Position numbers and translations under genes: made by a program. A stretch of 64,000 nt of DNA from the NCBI GenBank assembly GCA_051294375.1, contig CM119268.1, positions 20,829,869 through 20,893,868 on the forward strand, read 5' to 3'. Within the stretch, counting starts at the first letter, position 1, and the number at the start of each line of letters is the position of its first letter. Positions 40,870-53,291 of this stretch are shown here, one piece after another. The notes below the pieces were generated by a model, which saw nothing but the letters and a program-made list of their open reading frames with translations, did no database searches and had not been told where the DNA came from. The DNA is from Paraspadella gotoi. Lineage: Eukaryota > Chaetognatha.

Positions 40870-43800
40870 AAACTAGTTCAACACATTAAATCTTCGTTTT
40901 GCGGAAACACCTGCATCAAGTGCTTCGCTTTCGAAGGCTCTCTAAATCTCAACGGTTTCTTCGGGGCGGTTGCGGAAGAATTCTACTTGCTTCGCGTCTC
41001 CTAGGTGCCGATGATGACGTACTCCAACATCGAAGCCGTCCTTGCAACACGCCTTCGACGTGCGACGTAAGGAATCGGTGGCGCCTTCGGGACTGCTTTT
41101 CATCGGATAGGGATCCCGAACTCGCGACGACGCGTTTCATCGGTCTTTATTATACTTGTGCCGGCAACACGTCATCGCCCCTTCCGTCGAAACTTGCGTG
41201 AGATTGAAGTTCGGATTCGATTCATTTTATTTCTTCAATCTTCTGCGCCTCTTCGGCCGCAACCGACTTCGTTGAAGCTTTCCTGACGGGACTTCAACGC
41301 CGCCTTTTGGCCATCAGCGGCGCCGAATAGGATCGCCGGAGAAATTAGCGCCGCCAGCCAATCAAACTGCGTCGAGAAGCTCGAGTGCGAAACGCTTGCA
41401 AGGGAACTCCCCTTTCGGCGTTCTTTTGACATCGCCGTTCGTTTTGTAAACGAGATTCTCGCTCTTGAGTGCGGCAAAGAGAAGGATATCGACTGCTCAA
41501 GACGACCGGGCATGAAACCCTCTCCCAAACTTAGCCATCCGAGATATCGCCAACTTCTTCACGGCGGAAATGACTCTACCCCGGACGAGTCAGACCCTTA
41601 GGAATGCAACGTCTTCCTACGGAACCCTCAACGTCGACGAGGTGGTGGAGGCTCAAGCGATTTCGTACGATCGCGCCCAAAGCCGCCCCGATGCGAAGAA
41701 AACATCCGGAAGCCACACGGATAGATTCGCATTGAAGGCAATTTGTGAAGTCATCCTTCCACGATAAAAAGAGGTAGAAAACAGGGCGTATGTCGATCCC
41801 GTCGCCTCAGAAATCATCTGGACATTGCCGCCAGCTCGTTCGCGGGCCAATTCTATGTCGACACGTGTTTGCATCGCGGGAAAGCATCTCGTCGACAGGA
41901 CGCTCCGTATTCCGCCGCAGCACGGATGACGACGACGCAGAAGGAATCGGCGACTTAACGCCAACCGTCCCTTCAGCTGCAAACTATCCGACGACGACTA
42001 CGTTGCGTCCAACCCGACCATTATCGTCCCCTCACCGACTCTAGAAGAAGATGTCGAATGCTTCAAAGTCCGTCTTTTTCCTTTGACGTCGTTTCGGCGT
42101 TTGACGGATAATCAGCGCACGATGAGAAATAACAACTATTCTCACCAAAAACAATCGACGACGAAGATGTGATGCGTCGGCCCAGGAGGTGCGGCTGAGG
42201 TCTGCTGCGGTGCTTGGCCGTCGCAGCAATGACCGTCGAGGATTGCCCCAGGGCGACGTCCGTCAATCATATTCTGGATCGACAAGAGCACAAAGTCTTC
42301 AACCAACATCGATCTCGCCGTCAACGAGATTTCAACAGGTGGTTCGATGATCGATGAAGCGTCTCTCGTCGGCTGGTCGATGGGGAGTGCGCTGGGTTTT
42401 CAATAACTCGACCTTTCTTGGAGAGTCAGATTAGATTGAGAGAGTTGCGTGAAATCGCGGAGACGACATATCGTATCGCTGCGCTTACCGCCGAGAACGC
42501 CAGTAGGACGAGATGGAAAGAATAGAGAGAAGAAGTGATTTGCAGAGGCGGTAATACGAGCTCTTGGCGAGTCAGAGTGACCTGTTTCAACGTTCATGCG
42601 CCTTCAACATCGCAGTACGGCTGAGTGGCGTCGAGGCTCAGTCTTCTCTCCCCGCCGTCTTGAGCCTCTCTCCAAAGGCTCGTCAACCGTCTTCAAACTC
42701 CATCCTCGTCGGAATTGATTTGACGATTCACTGCCCCATGAATCGCCATCACGTCTCACAAAGTCGGGCGTCAACTCGTCGACGATTCGTGATCATCCGC
42801 CGGAACCAGAACCGGATGGAGGAGGCGGCGGGCGTTGGAACGAACCGATGGCGTTCGCCTGCCGCTGATCCGCCAAGTCCGACAGTTCGTCACTTTTGGA
42901 GTTTTTTGCGCGACGCAATAAGGGACCTTTTCAATGAAGGATTGCCGTCGTTGAGGCGTCGAGAACGCAGGGGAGTGAATCCTCCCCCCAGTTCCCACGC
43001 CTACTTTGCTGCCGGCGTTCTTGCCGACTGCGGCGTTGACCGCCGAAGCGCCGTGGCTTCAACTTCAACGAGACTCGCGCCGAATTTGAGCGGCTTCAAA
43101 CGTCCTGTTCGCCTCAAGGCATCCAAACGGCTGTCATCCTCTGATGCGGCGCCGTTCGGAGCTTTCGTCCGCTCCGCTGCGATGGCGACGGGCTTCTTGG
43201 ATACAAGCCCAAACGCTCGCCTACAAATGCTTCAGCAGCAGCGCCCAAAAGATCAAGGTCGACGAGAACTTCGGTCGCGATTAGACTTTTGAGCGCCAAC
43301 TGTCGCGATTTTAACGTCAGCGTCTGCGCGTTGGAGGGCGCCTACGGATCCAATTTGAAGGAAGGAGCTTCCTTCACTGGGTTCGACTGGTCTTCCAAGC
43401 GTTCCATCGAACGATTCTATCTCGATACGACGCTACCCGGCTCTTAGCGACGCCCTTGGCGTTCTCAAGAGAAAGTGGGGAATGAAGCGGACGACTGGCC
43501 GGACGGAAATGATTGAACAGATCCTCACCGGCCAGAAGCATCGATCGAAAGGACTCAGCGCGGTCATCATGCGTTCTTTTGATCACTTTGCAGCAGGTGT
43601 ACGACCTCGCGAGGAGACGGACCGACTTGAGACCTCGCCGTGCGGCCGTGATGGCGGATCTGCTCGCAAAACGATGCCAACCTTTCAGATAGTGGGGCGA
43701 AAAAAGTGGTTATTTTAGACAGAATCATGAATGGAATTACGATCCTTCTTTCTGTGATTTCTTGTCTTTTCTTGCATAAACCAGAGATTCTCGATTTAGA

Positions 43801-46101
43801 CCGCCGCGCCGAAAAATGGAACCATCCAGCGGCGACGAGCAGAGCGGGACGGCGGCGAAAGTCAGCGTTGCGTCAGCGGACAATCCATCGAGGAAGAAGA
43901 AGGCTTCGGTGGCCGCCTCAGCCGTTCTGCAACAACGGGAACGCCGACTTCAAAATTGGCGTCGTCGCCAGCGCCGGGATCGAGGACTTACTTGCCTTGC
44001 TCACTTTGCGAGAGACGCCATTTTTGCACAGTTGCGAAAAGTTTCAACGTTTGTGGCCCGCAGATTGTCTTCGAAACTTTTGCGTCTCTCAAGCCTGCTG
44101 CTTCAACTGCTTGGGAAGCGTCATTCGTGTCGAAAAATGCCCTTCAAAAGGAGCGCTGCTTTTGCGACAAAAATCATCATCCGCTCCTCCATTAGACGGA
44201 TTGAGCCCCGTCGAGAAGCGGGATTTTCAAAGTATCTTCAAGCAATCGACATCGACGAGTCAACGGAGAATTAGCCTAACGCCGCCGCCGAGATTAGTCA
44301 GTGGACCGGCGCCGTGGAAAAGGCTACGTGACTTTGCTGTTTAGCGCGAGCGGGGGCGCGTTTCCGCCCAGCGGCGCCAATCGTGGACGTCGTTCGAGCG
44401 ACGACGTTGTTCAGCTTTGTATTATTGGATAAAGGGAGATTGCGTTTTTTAATATCCGGTTTACAAGTGATTAAAACTGCAGCTTAGTCTCGTTAAAATA
44501 TTTTATTCTCGCTCTGAGTCTACACTCCCTAGGCCAAAGGTGATAAAATGAAGATTTCTTCGGTTGACGACGCGTTCTATCTGGATATGGAGGATGTCCC
44601 TCGCCTGTCGACGTTCTTGCGTTTGGTGACGACGCTTCACCAGCGCAAGAAAAGATTCTCTCTTTTTTATTTCATCTCGTGGATGCCGAGATTCGAATTT
44701 GCCGCGGAAGTAAGATTCCTTTTTTACAAGAGACGTCGACTGATCAACGGCCATGGGGACGTCGAGCTCCGCCGGGAAATTTATTTCACAACCTGACTTT
44801 GTATCGAAGTCGACAACGAGCAGCTCAGCCGAGAGTTTCGGTCGATCATCGACGTGATATTTTCCGGCGCCATCAGCGAAGCGTGTCTTCAACGTGCAGG
44901 GTGGCTTCGCTGTGTGAGCGATTCGGTCGACGATACTGTTTGAACGGGCGAGGTTGACTGGATGTGATGTAATTTACTTCCATCGAGAATTATCTCTGGA
45001 TCGCGGCCACGCCTACAGAGACGACGACGGCAGAATGTTCTTCTTCTGGATGCCTCCGAGATGCCTGCGGCGTCGTTATGTTAAGTCGCGTCAATGTTTA
45101 GTCTTTGAGTAAATTTTTATCCGAGTCGTCTGCCTAATTCGTCTCACCGTTCGAGATAAATTCGTGTTTTAAATTCGTTATTTTTTCATGGCGATTTTCG
45201 CTCATCGTCAAATATAGTAAATTCGAGTTTAAAAAAATCGCGTTTTCTCGTTTTTCAAATATCGAATTTTACATAATCATGGATCATCCTTGGTGGACGA
45301 ATAGAGAAATGTCCTGATGATGCGAATTTGGGCCTCTCTCTCTCTTTTACACGGGAAAATGGTGATATGGAATTATTCATGATGCGGACTGATTTCATCT
45401 TTGGACGCTGGGATCGACGTGGCCAATTTACGAGCGTCTGGTCTCCATGGAAACCAAAGAACATCCGGTCTCGTCGCCGAGTTGTCGCGGGTGGCTCCGT
45501 CCTCGTCGATGATTTTCCCGTTCTCCGCCCATGTTTTTCCGTTGCCTCGTGATGCTGCATCGTAATTGCTGCCTTTCGTTAGCGCGTGTTAGAGACTATT
45601 TAGCCTTCAACGTGATCTGCGGCATAGAAGCATCCCTCGAGTCTCTCGTCGAAATCCATTCGACAGCGAAACGCCTCTTTTCGCTAATTGTAAAAGATAT
45701 TTCGGTTTCAAGATAGAACTTTTTCTCATGTTTTTTATCGGTCATCGACATCGACGGAGATGTGCTGGAGAATCTATTTCGCTCTTCGTTGGTTGTCTCT
45801 TCGTCGACTGCGGCGGGGAAACACGCTTCAACGCTGTCCTCCGAGGCGAAGCATCCGATCAATGAGCGATTCCATCGTCTCGCCCTCGGCGCCGAGAATT
45901 ATCATCTTTAACGCCAGACGACATCTTATCCACATTGGATCCAGAGGTCGGCCTACTCGCCTCTTCTTGTAACGAACAAGTTGACGAGCCTGTGCAGGCC
46001 GGCGTTTTTTATCAGAAAGGGTGCCTGCAATCGACTCGTACGGCGGCGCGCGTTTCGTGCGGACCGAATGAAAAATTTCGATCGCGATTGATTTTTTAAA
46101 A
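40870..46101 (+). pseudogene. Decayed or frameshifted coding block inside the insert
   Basis: Successive plus-strand windows read as plausible protein, each interrupted after 40-90 codons and continued in another frame. Examples are about 41330-41570, 43270-43447, 43456-43610, 43956-44195, 44800-44940, 44962-45110, 45742-45910 and 45914-46101. One segment (43956-44195) has a CxxC...C pattern with later Cys/His residues suggestive of metal binding. Codon usage is rich in GAC, CGA and TCG. The pattern fits one or a few long genes carrying many indels, from true decay or from sequence error. I could not assign any segment to a known family. Spliced host exons are less likely, since acceptor and donor sites are not seen at the frame changes. 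Confidence 0.4.
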
Positions 46102-47020
46102 AATATCATCCGTGTATATAGTTGAGGGAAAGTTAAATTAAATTCGAATACCTCACCTCAAAGAAACATACTCTTTGTGCCATATTTTTCATTTTATTGC
46201 TATGCATAACCGAATTCTTTTACAGAGGCCTTCGGCCGAAAAACGAAAAATGTTGTTTCCCAATTTTGCTTTGATTTCGTTCGGCCGAGTGAATTTTCCC
46301 TATAGGGACTGCACCAAACCTGAAATTCTGATTAATTATTTTTCCAGATTTTAATTTTTTGTTTATTATTTTTACTGTTTAAGACAATGTTTTCTCAGAA
46401 ACTGTTTGTTTTGGTCAGTACTTTATTTAAGATTTATATAATTATTTTTCAGTGACTGGAAGTAGGGTTTTTAAAAATAATTTAATTTATTTATTTATTT
46501 TCGATTTCGTAAGTGCCACCCCTACTCGAAATTTTTTGTTCAGATTTTGACAGTAAAAATGAAGTTTTTCGAATATATTCTCTGTTTGTCTAATTTTTTA
46601 TGTACGGATTCACATTTTAAAGTAAGCTCAAAATGGGATTTTGGGCGTACAGTCGTAATCGTTTATGCCGATTTATTTCGCGTTTTTTCGTTTTTATCGT
46701 ACGTCATTCGCGGTTTGTTATTTTTGAAGATTCGCGATTTTTGGAATTTTTATTTAGGAAAAAAGAAAAAATATTTTTATTATTTTTTGCCTCATTTGCA
46801 TATACGGGTTTTCAATAACGGACGTCGCGGTATTGTCGCTCGTTCTTTGTTTTTCCTCCCTTTTTTTCCAGGTTTGGAGACCGTCCTTGTTGAGTTTCTC
46901 CAAGGTTTCAAGCGGGAACAAACTTTATAAATATTTCAAAGCTTCAAAATGCAGGCCTCCATCGATAGGTGATCCGAAATTTGTTTGGGTCATCGCAACG
47001 TTTCTGCCCCGCATTTCTAG

Positions 47021-47212
47021 GTCGCCAAGGACCAGCTGTTCCTGTTCGACAGCCCCTTGAGACGGCAAAACACCGGAAAAATAGGCGGCGCTTGCCGCAA
47101 AGATTTCGTCAATATAGGCATCGAAAAGTCAACTGATGTGGCGGCCGGCCATCCCAATCTGGAGACGCTTGTGCGCCGGTTCGCCTATATTGCAGAGATC
47201 TACGCGCCATGA
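47021..47212 (+). CDS. Unrecognised 63-codon open segment, possible terminal exon
   Basis: A tract ending CCGCATTTCTAG could be a splice acceptor. It is followed in phase 0 by an open frame beginning VAKDQLFLFDSPLRR and ending RRFAYIAEIYAP with TGA at 47210-47212. The composition is protein-like and without repeats. It lies in the GC-rich island of the insert's right part. No family recognised; chance openness over this length is possible. Confidence 0.3.
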   Translation, partial: VAKDQLFLFDSPLRRQNTGKIGGACRKDFVNIGIEKSTDVAAGHPNLETLVRRFAYIAEIYAP

Positions 47213-47445
47213 GGCCCTATTAGACCCGGATCTTGCCAGGGGTGGAGCCAAGATTTGCAGGAGGGGCCAGTATGAGCGCGCGTTTTAGTGCTGCACCCGA
47301 GGCGGAGTATTTTGATGCGATCTAGAGATGAAGCTCAGAGATAACGGGCGTCCCGGGGTCCATGCAGCCTCATCGTTGACGCGTTCAAGTTAGCGGGGAC
47401 GGGCGTCCGCATTTTCAGCCCCAAGTGACGCCGATGGAGGAGTGA

Positions 47446-47613
47446 CGCGGGCTGTCCGCGAGGCTCTACGGCCCCGCTGACGCCGCTCAGATTGATGGAG
47501 ACCAGATCCCCGGAGGCACTCCGGTGAGTTTCGACGGCTTTTTGGAGCCGTCCACCCAGTTTGTCCCAAAGGGCAAGTGCTCCCGCCCGGGATGCGGACG
47601 AAGAGCGGCGTAG
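47446..47613 (+). CDS. Unrecognised 55-codon open segment in the insert
   Basis: Open from just after an in-frame TGA (47443-47445) to TAG at 47611-47613. It includes DGDQIPGGTPVSFDGFLEP and a short CSRPGCGRR near its end. It reads like protein but has no start codon of its own, so it is either an exon or a fragment of a broken gene. No function assigned. Confidence 0.25.
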   Translation, partial: RGLSARLYGPADAAQIDGDQIPGGTPVSFDGFLEPSTQFVPKGKCSRPGCGRRAA

Positions 47614-47759
47614 GGACAGGCGCGGTCTTGGTTAAGTCCGATAGCAGCAGGTAGAGGGGGGGCGTTGCTGAGTTCCATCTCCGGGCCCGCTCTCTGTGTG
47701 TTTAGTGGGCAGCCTTGTGTCCGTGGGGTCCCGGCGGGGAGATATTTGAGATTGTTTTT

Positions 47760-49418
47760 ATATTTTTTTTTTTTGAAGTTGTTTGCCGGGACGGGTTTAG
47801 TATACAGCCCTACCCTCCCTTTTGGAGACATGGGGGCTAAGATCTTATTACAGCACATAGAATCATTGTTTAAAGTTGGGTTTACGGAAGCTCCTCCCTG
47901 TTAAAACACTGAGCTATTTAAATATTGGTGGTTAAATGTCTCGTGATTTACTTACTTTATTTGGCACAATAATTTAAGTATATTGGCGCGCATTGTGTCG
48001 GTCTGAGTCATTTCTCAGTCGGCATCCTAAACAATTATTAAATGTGCTTATGATAAGATTAAAGTCGCAAAAATGTACCTTTGATTATAAATTTACCTAG
48101 GCTGGTTTTTAATCTACATTTTTTCCGACACTTGTAAATATGTTATTAATTTTTATTCTTAATGTCTTTATTTCGTGCCTTTTATTTACAGAACTCAACG
48201 GTTCCGGTTCGTCGTTCGTCAAAGGGTCATGGTTCTCTCTGGAATTCATCTGACGACGTTTCGACGAAAAACGGGATTCTATAGTTAGTACTCTCTTCTT
48301 AGTATTTTTCGTTTTTTGTGTCTCGCGTCCGTCTTTACGGCCGGACAATTTTTTTCTTATAAGAAACGGGGGCGCAGAAGTTTTTCGATTTTTTGTGCGA
48401 GGGCCCCGGTCGCAGAAAAGTTTAAAAGTTTTTCATTTTTGGAATCGCTTTTGCGTTTTTAAAGTAAAAATTATTTAGAGAAATTTTTTTTGTTAAAATA
48501 ACCGAGCTTTTTTAATTACGGGTTTAATTATTAAATGATAGGATAATTTTTATATTATAATTATTCCTTTTCGTTTTTTAAATATAAATAATTAATTCCG
48601 TCGAGCGCAGTCTATCTTGACTCTTTTTCGGGTATTTTTCTCTAAGGTTAACAGGCCTCTCGCGCCTGAAGGCTTAGGCAATTTTTTACTTAATTCGATG
48701 GCCGCTTAGCTTTCTCGAAAGCCTTTTTTCTTTTCTGTGAGCTGAAAAAGCTCTGTCTTTCTTTTTTATGATTTATATGTTTTTTTATTTTAATCATTAG
48801 TTATTTTTATTATTTATTTCCGTCTTTTCTGGTTTTATTTAATTCGACTGAAAAGTTGGATTTCTCCTGTGGCGGGATGTAAAGGGTTGGATCTCGAAAT
48901 CCGGATTCGATTTCCTGTACAACGTGGGCGAAAACGTTATTTATTAATATTTTCTTCAGCGCGTCACTCGATTCCTATTTTTTCTGGCACTTAGCATATC
49001 TTTTTTATGGAGTGCCCCGCTTTAAAACGCCTTGTTTATTTTTATTTCTTCTCATGATTTGTTCATTGTGTTTGTTCGGATTTCTGCACCATGTCGGCCT
49101 TGACCTTCATGGGGCGCCTTTGGACGGGTCTCACTTTTTTCTTTTGCGTTGACGTCCGTCACGCTAAGGGAGCTTGTCGAGAGGGTGTTACCTTCATGGC
49201 TGGCGGGAGGTCCGTGGAGGCTTGTCCGTGAGGCGGCAAAGTCGGCCGTTCCAGCCTCTCTCGCTAACACAAGTATTAACTGTCACTTATTTCAAATCCC
49301 ATGTTTTTTGCCTTTTTCAAGTATTGGAATTTTAGATTTTTGTTTATGTGAAGGAATTTAGGTCACGCGGCATCGAGCGGTCTCGATGCATCGACGATGG
49401 CTCTCGTAAGTTACAAGA
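47760..49418. other. AT-rich right part of the insert, no gene seen
   Basis: T-rich sequence with frequent TTTTT runs and stop codons in all frames, a short GC-rich patch at 49080-49260, and no microsatellite. The analogous stretch 46102-46980 is similar. Confidence 0.5.
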
Positions 49419-49622
49419 CATTACTTTTTGTCATGGGTGATAATTTTGCTGGGCCTTTGTCGATCCTTTGCCTCTAGGGCGGCTCTTCTGGCCCTGCCTC
49501 ACCACGAGTTTTTCCTAGCTTTCCAATATTTTCATTCTTTTCTTCTCCTCTTTTTTTTTTAAATGTTCTTTTTTTCCTCCTTCCTTCTCTTTCTTTCTTT
49601 CTTTCTTTCTTTCTTCCTTTCT

Positions 49623-49674
<52 letters not shown>

Positions 49675-49959
49675 TTCTTTCCTTTTCGGTATACAGGAAC
49701 TACAACAACTAACACAGATACCACAAAAACACATCAAAATGATTTCGATCGCGAGGAAACAAAAAAATGTTAAGATGAAACGAAAATTTTTTCTCTTTTA
49801 CTTTTATTTTTAGTTTTTTTTTATTAGATTCACTTTTTTATTTTTACTATTTTTATATCTTTCCAGTGAGAATTCTGTCCAATTTTTATTATTTGATCTC
49901 AAGTGTTTTTCAATAGCGATGAAAAGAAAGACGAAAAAAGGACGATACCGCTAGGACGT

Positions 49960-49990
<31 letters not shown>

Positions 49991-51160
49991 CCGACAACGT
50001 CCACACAACTATTATTACAAGGAAACAAACGTATTTTTGTCATGAAACAACTTGAATGTGCAATACAAATCGAATAATATCATGTCGTCGTCGTCGTCGT
50101 CGTCTGTGTGTCTGTGTCATCGTCTCGCATCATTGTCGTCGTCTTCATAATCCTCGTCATCGTCGTCGTCGTCATCGACGTCGTCTATTATCTCCGTCAT
50201 CATCGTCGTCGTCATCGTTCATCGTCGTCGTCGTCACATTACCATTCTCTCCTTCGTTTACACTGCTTTCTATCAAACTTCGTTTTAATTTTTAATGTCT
50301 TTTCTCTTTTTCACGCGTGAATGAAAAATCTTGACGCGTCGCGAGTGAATTTATTCCAACTTTACGCTTTAGTTGTCGATGAGAACAAAACTGTTTACAA
50401 TTGTAATTTTTTATATCTATATTAAAAATGAGCTAATATTTATTTTTTAACTTTTTTATATTTCTCATGATTCTTAATAATTCTAGTTTAATTCTAGATT
50501 AATTTCTGTCATTAATTGATGTCTATTAAGTTTTTACTTTTTCTAGTTTATTCTTTAAAAGAATTTGTATAAAATTTTTTTCGTTCAAGAACATCAAGGA
50601 ACTGTTTGATTTTTATGTGTTTAAAGAAATAATCAAATATGAACATATCAATATTTAACATTTGATGTCCTAATTCCTTTCTTCCTATTTTGTACTAATC
50701 TCCAATCTCCTCACTTCCCATCAAACATATCTTACCATCTCCCATCTCCTCACTTCCCATCAACATGTCTTCCCATCTCCCATCTCCTCACTTCCCATCA
50801 ACAGCTCTTCCCATCTCCCCACTTCCCATCAACATCACTCTCCATCGCCATGCCCCATTTTGATGGTGTCCTCATGAGTAGTTTTCCATACAACATATCT
50901 CTTCTCTGTTCCTTTATTTTAGCTAGAGACTGGTTTATATTCATTGTGGAGCCACGATCATACGAGGTAGAGGGTGTATCGTTCTCTTCACTTTTTGATA
51001 TCCGAGTCGGTAACAGTGATTGTTACTCTTTCCCTGCTCGGATTCGATATCGTGATCGAGCGGTCTTCTCTGGACTGATTTATTACCATCAACCGTGTCT
51101 TGCGGGTGCCTCGAATCCCCATCGTTGCGCGCAGAGGAGACTCCACGTATCCTAGGGTGC
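49419..51160. repeat. Right flank of the insert, copy X
   Basis: From TTTTTGTCATGGGTGATAAT through a (TTTC)n array (49589-49675), a (GAC)n/(GTC)n inverted pair and a CCCATCTCCTCACTTCCCAT minisatellite (50700-50850). The same order is repeated at 51587-53100. Beyond 50860 the copy becomes noisy. Confidence 0.8.
49960..50104. repeat. Inverted (GAC)n ... (GTC)n arms, copy X
   Basis: An array of about nine ACG units (49960-49989) is followed roughly 95 bases later by about seven GTC units (50083-50104). The arms are complementary and could pair as a hairpin or cruciform. The same layout is at 52125-52290. Confidence 0.8.
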
Positions 51161-51496
51161 AGCGCGAGTGAGCGTGCTTGGAGGCCATCTCGCCCGCACT
51201 TGCCCATGCGCAATTCGGGGGCGCAAAGGGCGAAGATGATGAGTCAACTTTCGCCATGGGGAGCACGTCAGGAGGACACCGATGGACGGTGGTCTGCGTG
51301 GCGCGGCGGACGTTCCATCCAACCATACTCTTGGCCGTGCAGGGGTGTGGGGAGATACCATGGAGAGGGCCGGTGAGGTGTTAGGGGTGACGCTGAGAGG
51401 GGATGAGGGTTGCGCATGGGGCAGATACCGTTAATATCCTGGCTTGGCTGAGTGCTCGCTCCCATCCTGCTCTCACTTCGCGCATCTCAAATCTTG

Positions 51497-51600
51497 CGTA
51501 ACGCGCGTCTATGGGCGACGATCCGCGCAAAAACCCATTGTGATGATGGTTCTTGTGATATTTTTACTGCCGCTAAATGTGCCATATACTTTTTTGTCAT
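51497..51600. other. Apparent empty (uninserted) site
   Basis: The sequence matching 40675-40766 is followed within about ten bases (CATATAC) by the sequence matching 49419 onward. It therefore represents the flanks without the 8.65 kb insert. Confidence 0.65.
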
Positions 51601-51756
51601 GGGTGATAATTTTGCTGGGCCTTTGGATTCCTTTGCCTCTAGGGCGGCTCTTCTGCCTGCCTTCACCAACGAGTTTTTCCTAGTCTTTTCAATATTTTCT
51701 TCTCTTTCTTCTCCTCTCTTTTTTTTTAAAGTTGCTTTCTTTTTGCCGTCCTTCCT

Positions 51757-51852
<96 letters not shown>

Positions 51853-52129
51853 TCCCTTTCGGTATACAGGAACTACAACAACAATAACAACAGATACCAC
51901 AAAAACAACATCAAAAATGATTTCGATCGCGAAGGAAACAAAAAAATGTTAAGATTGAAACGAAAATGTTTTTCCTCTTTTACTTTTATTTTTAGTTTTT
52001 TTCTTATTAGATTCACTTTTTATTTTACTATTTTTATATCTTTTCCAGTGAGAATTCTGTCCATTTTTATTTTGATCTCAAGGTTTTTCAATAGCGATGA
52101 AAAGAAAGACGAAAAAAGACGATACCGCT

Positions 52130-52166
<37 letters not shown>

Positions 52167-53100
52167 ACGCCACAACAACTATTAGTACAAGGAAAACAAC
52201 AACGTATTTTGTCCATGAAACAACTTGAATGATGCAATACAAATCGAATAATATCATGTCGTCGTCGTCGTCGTCGTCGTCGTCGTCTGTGTCATCGTCT
52301 CCATCATTGTCGTCGTCTTCATAATCCTCGTCATCGTCGTCGTCGTCATCGACGTCGTCTTCATTATCTCCGTCATCATCGTCGTCGTCATCGTCATCGT
52401 CGTCGTCGTCATCATTACCATTCTCTCCTCGTTCGTTCACCTGCTTCTTATCAACTTCGTTTTAACGTTTTAATGTCTTTTCTCTTTTTCACGCGTGAAT
52501 GAAAAATCTTGACGCGTCGCGAGTGAATTTATTCCAAACTTTACGCTTTAGTTGTCGATGAGAACAAACTGTATTACAATTGCTAATTTTTTATATCTAT
52601 ATTAAATTGGAGCTAATATTTATTTTTTAACTTTTTTATTATTTCCTCATATTCTTAAATATTCTAGTTTAATTCTAGATTTAATTTCTGCATTAATTGA
52701 TGTCTATTAAGTTTTTACTTTTTAGTTTATTCTCTTTAAAAGAATTTGTATAAAGATTTTTTCGTTCAAGAACATCAAGGAACTGTTTATTTTTATGTGT
52801 TTAAAGAAATAATCAAATATGAAACTATTCAATATTTAACATTTGATGTCCCTAATTCCTTTCTTCCTATTTTGTACTAATCTCCAATCTCCTCACTTCC
52901 CATCAACATATCTTACCATCTCCCATCTCCTCACTTCCCATCAACATGTCTTCCCATCTCCCATCTCCTCACTTCCCATCAACAGCTCTTCCCATCTCCC
53001 CACTTCCCATCAACATCACTTCCCATCGCCCATGTCCTCACTTCCCATCAACATCTCTTCCCATCTCCCATCTGCTCTCCTTCCCATCTCAAATCTTTCC
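51587..53100. repeat. Right flank sequence, copy Y
   Basis: Collinear with 49419-50860, including the (TTTC)n array (51757-51855), the inverted (GAC)n/(GTC)n pair and the CCCATCTCCTCACTTCCCAT minisatellite (52888-53095), with scattered 1-4 base indels. Confidence 0.85.
52125..52290. repeat. Inverted (GAC)n ... (GTC)n arms, copy Y
   Basis: About 14 ACG units (52125-52166) face about ten GTC units (52257-52288) across a roughly 90-base loop. Longer arms than in copy X show array-length variation between the copies. Confidence 0.8.
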
Positions 53101-53244
53101 TGATCCAATCTCATTTATCTCTTCCCATCATCATCTCTTTACTCGGCCAAGGCAACATCTTTTTGCCACGGCTTTTGCCACGGCCGTTGCCACCCTCTTT
53201 TTATCGGACATAAAAAAAGACGCTATCGGTTTTTCGGTGGAGTC

Positions 53245-53251
53245 TTCGCTG

Positions 53252-53291
<40 letters not shown>

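Larger units (their letters stand above)
40767..49418. mobile_element. Candidate ~8.65 kb inserted element of unknown family
   Basis: The borders are defined by comparison with the apparent empty site at about 51586. The left border follows CGCTAAAGTGC and the right border precedes CATTACTTTTTGTCATGGG. The insert begins TGTTACGAAATAAC and ends CTCGTAAGTTACAAGA; the ends share only a short inverted TTACGA. No LTR, no long terminal repeat and no clear target-site duplication could be seen. It contains no microsatellite over its whole length, unlike all flanking DNA. The left 5.3 kb is GC- and CpG-rich with coding-like composition. The right part (46.1-49.4 kb) is AT-rich apart from a GC-rich segment at 47.0-47.7 kb. 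It could be a fragment of an endogenous large DNA virus or of a large DNA transposon. No hallmark gene was recognised. Confidence 0.5.

Noticed and set aside
47487-47858. Minus-strand 123-residue frame
   Set aside because: It overlaps the better plus-strand open segments in the same GC-rich island and reads as low-information Pro/Lys-rich sequence.
40767-49418. LTR retrotransposon
   Set aside because: The ends begin TGTTAC and approach GTTACA, superficially TG...CA, but no direct terminal repeat, primer-binding site or reverse-transcriptase motif could be seen.
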